Source: Sulfurimonas autotrophica
Lineage (GTDB): Bacteria; Campylobacterota; Campylobacteria; Campylobacterales; Sulfurimonadaceae
Direction of reading: 5' to 3'
DNA: 47,195 bases
NCBI GenBank assembly: GCA_015662405.1
Contig: DQUE01000153.1
Coordinates: forward strand, 1-47,195
The translations under genes and the position numbers were made by a program. Of the stretch, positions 16,138 to 22,248 are shown piece after piece. Within the stretch, counting starts at the first letter, position 1, and each line of letters begins with the position of its first letter. Below the pieces are notes generated by a model. The model made no database searches. It was not told the DNA's origin and saw only the letters and a program-made list of their open reading frames with translations.

Positions 16138-16761
16138 TTAAAACTCCATAGCCAAAAGCATAACACCTGCTCTTCCAAAAATCTCTCTATAAGATTCACA
16201 CTCTTTTTTATCTACTATTTTAAATCCAAGTTTTTTATATAACAATTCAGCTTCTAATGAACCTATTTCAATAATTGTTTGTACAATACTGTAGCCTTTT
16301 ACTCTAGCCGTTAGCAAACTTTTTTGCATTAATGCTTTGAGTATGCCAACATCCATAAAACCATCCAACTCTTCCATAAAATCAAACATTAACCTGCTTC
16401 TATTTGTATCAAAACTACACTCATATACTATCGCTAAAGGTTCTTGTATCTCATTGCCACAACCTATCTCTTGTAAAGCTTGTATAAATGTCTCTTTTGT
16501 TGCAATTCTCGGTTCATAGCTACATAATGTTCCAACATCTTTTCCATCCATCTGCGCTATAAAAAAGTTTTTATAATGACAGTGACTTCTTGCCTCAGTT
16601 TGCGTTAATTTTTCTAACTTTTCTAAAACTATTTTGTCATCATCTGTTCCAAAAAGCACATCAAACAAGCCATCCTTTTTCCCCGCTCTTGAGCTTTGTA
16701 AAATCATTTGTGCCAAAAAAGAAGCGTCATCAACCGTAGCCTGTTTTATTATAATACCCAT
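16138..16761 (-). CDS. GNAT family acetyltransferase
   Basis: About 207 residues from the ATG at 16761 (MGIIIKQATVDDASFLAQMI), the usual N-terminal strand-helix of GNAT enzymes. Later segments fit acetyl-CoA binding and the final strands: MQKSLLTARVKGYSIVQTII, then SLEAELLYKKLGFKIVDKKE, the GF.xxxx ending of the fold. The frame extends 22 codons further upstream to 16827, but that extension has no ribosome site and is unlike the family. The gene faces hpf and follows a different promoter. Substrate cannot be told from sequence. Confidence 0.75.
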   Translation of the reverse strand: MGIIIKQATVDDASFLAQMILQSSRAGKKDGLFDVLFGTDDDKIVLEKLEKLTQTEARSHCHYKNFFIAQMDGKDVGTLCSYEPRIATKETFIQALQEIGCGNEIQEPLAIVYECSFDTNRSRLMFDFMEELDGFMDVGILKALMQKSLLTARVKGYSIVQTIIEIGSLEAELLYKKLGFKIVDKKECESYREIFGRAGVMLLAMEF

Positions 16762-16949
16762 TCTCTTATCCAAAATTGAAATTTTTTCTATTTTATTCTT
16801 GACATCATATAAGAGTAATAGTACCATACTTTATGATAAAAAGTTTCTTAATTATGGCAAGTTTCTCAATTTTATTGTTCTCTTCCCATGGATACTCACA
16901 AAGTATGAAGCGGTCTCGTGTAATACTCCACCATCCAATGATACCAATC

Positions 16950-17297
16950 TCATTCATTCCAAAGCACACTTACTCCATACTCTTCATTCAAAACAATTGT
17001 TTTTGTGTAGTAGATCTTTTTACCATACTTTTTACTCAAAAGCTCCACTTCAAGCTCCTCTTCACTTAAAAGCTCTCTTACCTCTTTATAGTTCAACCAT
17101 TTTCCATACTTTGCCAAAGTGTTCTGCCAGATTCTAAAACTACATGTAGAGTCTTGCGTCACTTCAAACATCTCACCATCTTCTGTCATCCAGTGTGCGT
17201 TTATGCAGGCATAGAGTTTGACCTTTTTACCCCGTACCTCTTTATCTCGCACTTCTATTGACCCATCATCACAATAGGGACATTTTCCTAAAATCAT
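16950..17297 (-). CDS. Zinc-ribbon protein of unknown function
   Basis: A 115-residue protein. The N-terminal part (CPYCDDGSIEVRD, a basic hairpin, then YACINAHWMTEDG) resembles the C4 zinc finger found at the C-terminus of topoisomerase I, with the last ligand replaced by His. The C-terminal half (residues 55-115) is acidic and helical (KEVRELLSEEELEVELLSKK). The ATG at 17297 is chosen because AGGAG is six bases upstream; a TTG two codons earlier is in frame. It diverges from the Crp/Fnr-family regulator with overlapping promoter elements. A nucleic-acid-binding role is plausible but not shown. Confidence 0.6.
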   Translation of the reverse strand: MILGKCPYCDDGSIEVRDKEVRGKKVKLYACINAHWMTEDGEMFEVTQDSTCSFRIWQNTLAKYGKWLNYKEVRELLSEEELEVELLSKKYGKKIYYTKTIVLNEEYGVSVLWNE

Positions 17298-17323
17298 AAC
17301 CAACTCCTGATTTTTCTGCTATT

Positions 17324-17331
17324 ATTATAAA
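17324..17331. promoter_or_regulatory. Overlapping divergent -10 boxes
   Basis: On the minus strand TATAAT covers 17329-17324, about 27 bases ahead of the zinc-ribbon ATG at 17297. On the plus strand TATAAA covers 17326-17331, about 58 bases ahead of the regulator ATG at 17389. If both are used, the two genes compete for polymerase. Prediction by eye. Confidence 0.35.
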
Positions 17332-17388
17332 ATATTTACAGTACTGCCTTGTAATTTATGGCAATTTGACATACTTTAAGGATAAAGA

Positions 17389-18072
17389 ATGCAAAAAAAT
17401 GCAAAACCATTAGAGCTTTTAGCCAACACAAACAAAACATTTGAAGAGGAGTTTTTCCGATATGCACAGCCTTTTGAGTATGAAAAAGGAGCTTCTCCAT
17501 TCTATCCAGATGATCTACTCAAATATTTTTATATTATAGTAGATGGCAGAATCAAAACATATCAGATAAATTTTCAAACAAACAAAGAGCAGACGCTTTT
17601 TATCTACAAACGCGGAGATATGTTTGATGTCATTTCTCTGCTTGATGGCAAACCACATGAAGTGATTTATGAGGTTATTGAAGATACTAAAATCCTGCGT
17701 CTACCAATTGAAAAAGTTCGCTACTGGCTAGAGCATGATGCCACCTTTAATAAAAAATTTTTTCCATATGTAGCAGCACATATGCGATACACTGAAGAAC
17801 TAACTACTGAACTCGCACTCTATGATACAAAAGAGCGTTTTTTACATCTTTTAGTAGAAAATTTAAACCCCAACAACAGATTTCGCTATCAGCTCTTGCA
17901 GAATCTCTCAAACACCGAAATAGCCAAACTTCTTGGTACTGTACGCCATGTAATAGAGCGAACAATAAAACAACTCAAAGCTGACAGCATCATTGAAACG
18001 AGCAGGTGCAACATCAAGGTAAAAAATCTGCAAAAACTTTTAGATAAAACCTCTCAAATGCTACTTAAGTAG
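17389..18072 (+). CDS. Crp/Fnr-family transcription regulator
   Basis: A 227-residue protein with a cyclic-nucleotide-binding-like barrel at about residues 20-130 (YFYIIVDGRIKTYQINFQTN, then FIYKRGDMFDVISLLDGKPH), a dimer helix, and a C-terminal winged helix (LSNTEIAKLLGTVRHVIERT with TIKQLKADSIIE). It has a single cysteine, near residue 203, so it cannot hold an Fnr-type iron-sulfur cluster. The barrel lacks the arginine-serine pair expected for cAMP, so its signal is unknown. It sits just before three small heat-shock genes, and a 16-bp palindrome covers its stop codon at the right distance to serve as an activator site for them. Local regulation of that cassette is an inference. Confidence 0.85.
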   Translation: MQKNAKPLELLANTNKTFEEEFFRYAQPFEYEKGASPFYPDDLLKYFYIIVDGRIKTYQINFQTNKEQTLFIYKRGDMFDVISLLDGKPHEVIYEVIEDTKILRLPIEKVRYWLEHDATFNKKFFPYVAAHMRYTEELTTELALYDTKERFLHLLVENLNPNNRFRYQLLQNLSNTEIAKLLGTVRHVIERTIKQLKADSIIETSRCNIKVKNLQKLLDKTSQMLLK

Positions 18073-18074
18073 CA
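18059..18074. promoter_or_regulatory. 16-bp perfect palindrome, candidate operator for the small heat-shock operon
   Basis: TGCTACTTAAGTAGCA, a perfect palindrome, spans the regulator stop codon and ends 57 bases before the first hsp20 ATG. Its centre (18066.5) lies about 40 bases ahead of the start point implied by the -10 box at 18093-18098. That is where class II Crp/Fnr activators bind. Confidence 0.5.
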
Positions 18075-18092
18075 AAATACTTTTATAAAACA

Positions 18093-18098
18093 TACTAT
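18093..18098 (+). promoter_or_regulatory. Candidate -10 box of the small heat-shock operon
   Basis: TACTAT about 33 bases before the ATG at 18132, with the strong ribosome site AAGGAGG in between. No CIRCE or HAIR operator (HrcA, HspR) is present here. Confidence 0.4.
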
Positions 18099-18131
18099 CA
18101 TTTCTCAAATAAAAAATTTAAGGAGGTTGCC

Positions 18132-18575
18132 ATGTTAGTAACAAGATATAAAAACCCAATAAATAATACAAGAAGATTTGACTTAATGAATGAATTTTTT
18201 CATGCACTTGAGGCACAAAGCAGTGAAGAGCCAAGAGAGGTATTTGACTTTGTTCCTACTGTAAATACAAGAGAGGGAGCAGATGCGTACTATATAGAGC
18301 TTGATTTACCAGGTGTAAAAAAAGAAGATGTAGAGATTAGCGTAGATAAAAATATTTTAACTATCAGAGGAAAACGAGAGGTCAAAAAAGAAGAAGAAAA
18401 GAATGACTATTATAGAGTAGAGAGTGCCTATGGTAGTTTTGCGAGAAGCTTTACATTGCCAGAGAAGGTAGATGTTGAAAACATCCGTGCAACAAATGAA
18501 AATGGTGTAGTTGAGATCACCATACCAAAATTAAAAGTTGAAAAAGATACAGCAAAAAAAATTGAAATTGAGTAA
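18132..18575 (+). CDS. Small heat-shock protein, Hsp20/alpha-crystallin family
   Basis: A 147-residue cytoplasmic chaperone of the type that holds unfolding proteins. The alpha-crystallin domain covers about residues 40-135: YYIELDLPGVKKEDVEISVD, ILTIRGKREVKKEEE and the ATNENGVVEI signature. The C-terminal IEI tail (KKIEIE) is the IxI motif used in oligomer assembly. The first of three tandem Hsp20 genes; a strong ribosome site (AAGGAGG) suggests high expression. It lies 59 bases after the Crp/Fnr-family gene and a palindrome that may be its operator. Confidence 0.95.
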   Translation: MLVTRYKNPINNTRRFDLMNEFFHALEAQSSEEPREVFDFVPTVNTREGADAYYIELDLPGVKKEDVEISVDKNILTIRGKREVKKEEEKNDYYRVESAYGSFARSFTLPEKVDVENIRATNENGVVEITIPKLKVEKDTAKKIEIE

Positions 18576-18586
18576 GGAGGGTTATT

Positions 18587-19012
18587 ATGGATATAGTAAA
18601 CACATCAAAAGAGTTGGTAGAAAAAGCAGAAGAGAAAATTGAAAAAGGTTTAGAAGTTGTTAAAGATACATTTCATAATGTGGCATCACATCTACCACTA
18701 GCAAACCTTGCAAAACACAACAATGACACCTTTACAATCGAAGTTGATTTACCGGGTGTGAAAAAAGAGGATATAGATATAAAAATAGAAGATGATTATC
18801 TTACTGTTACAGCGATAAGAAAATTTAAAAATGAAATCAAAGAGGATGATTACTATCTGTGCGAGTCTAGCTTTGGTATTATCTCAAGAAGTTTTGTATT
18901 GCCAGACAATATAGATAGAGATAAAATCCAAGCAAAATATGAAGATGGAAGATTATATTTAACACTTGAAAAAATAGAATCCAAAAAGACAAAAAGTATC
19001 AGCATCAAGTAA
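18587..19012 (+). CDS. Small heat-shock protein, Hsp20/alpha-crystallin family
   Basis: A 141-residue second Hsp20. An N-terminal charged helix (residues 1-30, TSKELVEKAEEKIEKGLEVV) replaces the aromatic-rich N-terminus of the first protein, which suggests a different substrate or assembly. The alpha-crystallin domain has FTIEVDLPGVKKEDIDIKIE and AKYEDGRLYLTLEK, and the tail has ISI (KSISIK). It follows the first gene by 11 bases, with AAGGAGG as ribosome site. A 10-bp hairpin straddles its stop codon. Confidence 0.93.
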   Translation: MDIVNTSKELVEKAEEKIEKGLEVVKDTFHNVASHLPLANLAKHNNDTFTIEVDLPGVKKEDIDIKIEDDYLTVTAIRKFKNEIKEDDYYLCESSFGIISRSFVLPDNIDRDKIQAKYEDGRLYLTLEKIESKKTKSISIK

Positions 19013-19024
19013 AAGATGCTGATA
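18997..19024 (+). repeat. Hairpin between the second and third hsp20 genes
   Basis: TATCAGCATC at 18997-19006 and its exact complement GATGCTGATA at 19015-19024 enclose AAGTAAAA, which carries the second gene's stop codon. The ribosome site of the third gene (AAAAGGAG) begins immediately after the stem. There is no T run, so it is not a classical terminator. Confidence 0.65.
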
Positions 19025-19037
19025 AAAGGAGCTTTCT

Positions 19038-19535
19038 ATGAAAAAAGTGATAACGACGGTTTTTCTTTCATCTTTACTTGCAAGTTCTCTTTTTGCAACA
19101 AATATAGGTGCGATGGGTCTTTATGATGCAGATTTTGCAAGAATGAATCAATATTTTAACTCATTAATTGAATCGCATCTGAGTAGTTCAGCGCTCAATA
19201 ATTTCAGTTATCCAAGAACGGACATTAAAGATGAAAAGGATAAAATAGTCTTACAATTTGATTTAGCAGGTGTAGAAAAGAAAAATATTACACTCTCAAT
19301 CGATGAGAATAAAGTTTTGACCCTTGCAGGTGAGAAGAGAGAGTCTCAAGAAGAAAAATCAAAAAATTATGTTAAAAAAGAGATTTTCTATGGTAAGTTT
19401 AAAAAAGTCATCCAGTTACCAGAAAATATAGATGAAAATAGATTGCAAACAAAATTTGAAAATGGTATTTTAACGCTAACCATTCCTAAAACAGAAGTTA
19501 AAAAAACAAAAGTCAAGTTGATTCCCATAAAATAG
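19038..19535 (+). CDS. Exported small heat-shock protein (Hsp20 with signal peptide)
   Basis: A 165-residue Hsp20 that begins with a Sec signal peptide (MKKVITTVFLSSLLASSLFA, cleavage expected after LFA), so it should act in the periplasm. The alpha-crystallin domain is complete: IVLQFDLAGVEKKNITLSID, VLTLAGEKRESQEE, and TKFENGILTLTIPK, with a C-terminal IPI motif (KLIPIK). Most Hsp20 proteins are cytoplasmic; an exported one next to two cytoplasmic paralogues suggests a stress response that covers both compartments. It follows the hairpin at 18997-19024, which may tune its level. The ribosome site AAAAGGAG is close to ideal. Confidence 0.9.
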   Translation: MKKVITTVFLSSLLASSLFATNIGAMGLYDADFARMNQYFNSLIESHLSSSALNNFSYPRTDIKDEKDKIVLQFDLAGVEKKNITLSIDENKVLTLAGEKRESQEEKSKNYVKKEIFYGKFKKVIQLPENIDENRLQTKFENGILTLTIPKTEVKKTKVKLIPIK

Positions 19536-19547
19536 TCAACTTTTTTT
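19515..19547 (+). terminator. Candidate terminator after the hsp20 cassette
   Basis: AAGTTGA at 19515-19521 pairs with TCAACTT at 19536-19542 across a 14-base loop that holds the stop codon, followed by a run of T to 19547. The stem has only seven pairs, so termination may be partial; the next gene starts 15 bases later. Confidence 0.4.
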
Positions 19548-19561
19548 GCTAAAATTGCTGT

Positions 19562-20821
19562 ATGGATTCCTATGCAGAAAAATTTACAAACGCAATACAA
19601 AACACATTTTTTCAAAAGCTTCCTCTCCATGAACAAGAGTTTATCCAAGAGAAAGCCTTTGAATATAAATTTTCCCATCAAGAGATAAAACAAATAATCA
19701 ATTTCGCGCGAGATTTGGGGATGTGGGATGAGAGGAGAATCACGACAATCTTTCCTGAGCACCCCCAAAGAAAAGTCGTTTTCTCAAGACTCAAAAAAGC
19801 GTACGAGGACATACGCAACAAGCCAAATTCTTATGAAAATTTCACTCTTAAAAATATTCCCCAAGAACAAAAGTATACTTTTAAGACCGTTGCTAAAGAG
19901 GGGTTTGGTCTAGGGCTCTGTCCAGTAGCAAGTGAAAAGACGCGATGCTGTAACCTTCTAACACTTGATGCAGTTGAAAGCTGTGGATTTGACTGTTCTT
20001 ACTGCTCCATACAGAGCTTTTACAACCAAAACACTATTACCTTTGACAGCAGTTTTGCGGACAAACTGCTAAACCTCCAGCTTGATCCGAATAAAACCTA
20101 TCACATTGGAACCGGTCAATCTTCAGACTCTTTGATGTTTGGCAATCGCGAAGGTGTTTTAGATGCTCTTTTTGAATTTGCAAGAAAAAATCCCAATGTT
20201 ATTTTAGAATTTAAAACAAAATCAGATAATATAAAATATCTTCTCGAAAATAAAATACCAAAAAATATACTCTGTACATGGAGTCTAAATACCCAAACTA
20301 TTATTGACAATGAGGAGCATTTAACCGCTTCGCTTGCCAAACGTATCAATGCAGCTAGAAAAATTGCCGACAAAGGGGTGAAAGTCGGTTTTCATTTTCA
20401 CCCAATAGTAGAGTATGAAGGTTATCTTGATGAATATCAAAAAGTATATGAGGAGCTTATACTAAAATTCTCGCCCAAAGAGGTTGCACTTGTTAGCTTT
20501 GGAACACTCACTTTTATAAAACCGGTTATCAAACAGTTGCGTGAGCGTGAATTTAGAAGTAAAATCACACAAATTCCACATGAAGATGCCAGTGGAAAGA
20601 CATCATATCCAGATGCAACTAAAGTAGAGATGTTCAAACATGCTTATGAGAGTTTTTCACCTTGGCAACATGGCAGTGACAAGGTCTTCTTTTACCTTTG
20701 CATGGAGGAGCATCACATGTGGGCAAAAACATTTGGCTATCAATACAGTACAAACAATGACTTTGAACAGGCTATGCTTGGAGCATACTGTAAAAAAATA
20801 GGTCAAGATTTTTTATTATAG
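19562..20821 (+). CDS. Radical SAM protein, spore photoproduct lyase family
   Basis: A 419-residue radical SAM enzyme. The iron-sulfur ligands are in CGFDCSYC (Cys141, Cys145, Cys148), the C-x3-C-x2-C order. Around them, LLTLDAVESCGFDCSYC and FKTKSDNIKYLL, GTLTFIKPVIKQLR and HEDASGKTSYP match the SplB/COG1533 group, which repairs the spore-type thymine dimer in endospore formers. The N-terminal helical part (residues 1-100) is specific to the group. This organism type makes no spores, so the substrate may be another DNA or tRNA lesion. It starts 26 bases after the hsp20 cassette, separated by a possible weak terminator; start ATG 19562 has a poor ribosome site. Confidence 0.85.
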   Translation: MDSYAEKFTNAIQNTFFQKLPLHEQEFIQEKAFEYKFSHQEIKQIINFARDLGMWDERRITTIFPEHPQRKVVFSRLKKAYEDIRNKPNSYENFTLKNIPQEQKYTFKTVAKEGFGLGLCPVASEKTRCCNLLTLDAVESCGFDCSYCSIQSFYNQNTITFDSSFADKLLNLQLDPNKTYHIGTGQSSDSLMFGNREGVLDALFEFARKNPNVILEFKTKSDNIKYLLENKIPKNILCTWSLNTQTIIDNEEHLTASLAKRINAARKIADKGVKVGFHFHPIVEYEGYLDEYQKVYEELILKFSPKEVALVSFGTLTFIKPVIKQLREREFRSKITQIPHEDASGKTSYPDATKVEMFKHAYESFSPWQHGSDKVFFYLCMEEHHMWAKTFGYQYSTNNDFEQAMLGAYCKKIGQDFLL

Positions 20822-20902
20822 AATTTGTATGCAAGTTAAGGAGCACTATTTTTTATGAAGATATTTTAAAGTATTGGTTTTTGGATCGAAGTTATAAAAT
20901 GG

Positions 20903-20925
20903 AGTAAAGGTACTTACCCTTTACT
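20903..20925 (-). terminator. Hairpin at the end of the small cysteine protein gene
   Basis: AGTAAAGG at 20903-20910 and CCTTTACT at 20918-20925 form an 8-bp stem with a 7-base loop that includes the minus-strand stop codon of the gene at 20921. The bases after it on the minus strand (CCATTTT) make only a weak T tract, so this is a possible terminator. Confidence 0.35.
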
Positions 20926-21118
20926 GCATTTTGATTACGAAACTATCCTCAGCTTCTTCGACTTTAAATTTATGTTTACCACAAAACTCTTCATTCATAT
21001 GATTTACCATCTCTAATGATTTTGTTAATGCCTCATCTTTTGACTCTACTGCTACATTGTTTTCAAAATCACTTCTTTTGAAACATCCGCACTCTTTTTC
21101 TACTACTATTGTAAACAT
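20921..21118 (-). CDS. Small protein with paired cysteines, function unknown
   Basis: A 65-residue protein, MFTIVVEKECGCFKRSDFEN at the start, with C-G-C at residues 10-12 and C-G-K-H at residues 46-49. These four could bind a metal or form a redox pair. The pattern of short strands around a helix (DEALTKSLEMVNHMNEEFC) suggests a compact alpha/beta fold. A strong ribosome site (AAGGAG, seven bases ahead) and an extended -10 promoter indicate a real gene. It stands alone between the radical SAM gene and a divergent cvfB-like gene. Confidence 0.65.
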   Translation of the reverse strand: MFTIVVEKECGCFKRSDFENNVAVESKDEALTKSLEMVNHMNEEFCGKHKFKVEEAEDSFVIKMQ

Positions 21119-21146
21119 ATTACACTCCTTATTGAATTTTTGTGGA

Positions 21147-21152
21147 ATAATA
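21147..21152 (-). promoter_or_regulatory. Extended -10 promoter of the small cysteine protein gene
   Basis: The minus strand reads TGATATTAT here, about 29 bases ahead of the ATG at 21118, with AAGGAG between. Confidence 0.45.
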
Positions 21153-21217
21153 TCATGTATAACTTTCTCTAATCTTATTCATAAATATAGATATTATTTT
21201 ATATTTTCATTTAATGC

Positions 21218-21223
21218 TATAAT
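21218..21223 (+). promoter_or_regulatory. Extended -10 promoter of the cvfB-like gene
   Basis: TGCTATAAT, 31 bases ahead of the ATG at 21254. There is no clear -35 box. It diverges from the promoter at 21147-21152. Confidence 0.6.
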
Positions 21224-21253
21224 AACGCTAAATTAACACAACGGAATAACCTT

Positions 21254-22108
21254 ATGGAAAAAACAATCAGTCCTTATTTGGAACTTGGAAAAATAAACAG
21301 ACTTCGCGTCGATAGAGAGACTGCACCTGGTCTTTACCTTATGGCCGAAGATGGCAATGATGTCTTGCTTCCTGGACAATATGTCACAGATACTATGTGT
21401 GAAAATACAATTATAGATGTCTTTGTCTATACAGACTCCCAAGATAGAATTGTCGCAACTACAGATAAACCCCTTGCCATGCTTGATGATTTTGCACTTT
21501 TAGAGGTTGTTGACATCGCTCCTTTTGGTGCTTTTATGAATTGGGGGCTACCAAAGGATCTACTGGTACCAAATATGTTTCAAAAAACTCCTTTTACAAT
21601 AGGTGAAAAAAGGTTTATAAAAATAATCTATGATGAACGAACACATAGACTTGTTGGAACAGAAAAGATTGGTGATTTTTTTGATAGAAGGCCAAAGGGG
21701 TTAGCTACAAACAAAGAAGTGGAAATTGTAATTATTGCTAAAACTCCACTTGGCTTTAAATCTATTGTCAATGGCAAATATGAAGGTCTTATTTATCACA
21801 ATGAAATATTTGAAGAGATAAAATTAGGAGACAAAAGAACTGCCTATGTTAAAACAGTACGTAAAGATGGCAATATCGACCTGACGCTGAGAAAACCCGG
21901 TAGTAAAAATGATGGTTCATCTGCAGAAAAAGTTTTAACACTACTACGACAAAATAAAGGTAGTATGCCTTACAACTATAAAAGTGATGCTACCCTAATC
22001 AAAAATGTATTTGGAATGAGTAAAAAAGAGTTTAAACGTTCTTTAACACAACTTCAAGATGCTCGAAAAATAGAAGTCAAAGAGACTGGTATCTCTCTTA
22101 GATTGTAA
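21254..22108 (+). CDS. CvfB/YitL family S1-like RNA-binding protein
   Basis: A 284-residue protein. Three S1-like beta-barrels come first: residues 1-60 (GKINRLRVDRETAPGLYLMA), 70-145 (LEVVDIAPFGAFMNWGLPKD) and 150-215 (EIVIIAKTPLGFKSIVNGKY). A winged-helix-like domain covers about 225-284, ending KRSLTQLQDARKIEVKETGI. This order fits the CvfB family of RNA-binding proteins, which influence virulence-gene and RNA turnover in Firmicutes; the role in this group is not known. The ribosome site is weak (GGAAT). It is a single-gene transcript as far as I can see. Confidence 0.8.
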   Translation: MEKTISPYLELGKINRLRVDRETAPGLYLMAEDGNDVLLPGQYVTDTMCENTIIDVFVYTDSQDRIVATTDKPLAMLDDFALLEVVDIAPFGAFMNWGLPKDLLVPNMFQKTPFTIGEKRFIKIIYDERTHRLVGTEKIGDFFDRRPKGLATNKEVEIVIIAKTPLGFKSIVNGKYEGLIYHNEIFEEIKLGDKRTAYVKTVRKDGNIDLTLRKPGSKNDGSSAEKVLTLLRQNKGSMPYNYKSDATLIKNVFGMSKKEFKRSLTQLQDARKIEVKETGISLRL

Positions 22109-22248
22109 ACAACTAATATAACCATTTGAATGAAGTCTTACACTCATATGGCATCAATTTATTATCAATGGCAGAATGAGATTAAAAACAATTGAAAATA
22201 CCACCCAATAGAAGCAATATTTAAGTATATAGAGAATAAACTTTTCCT

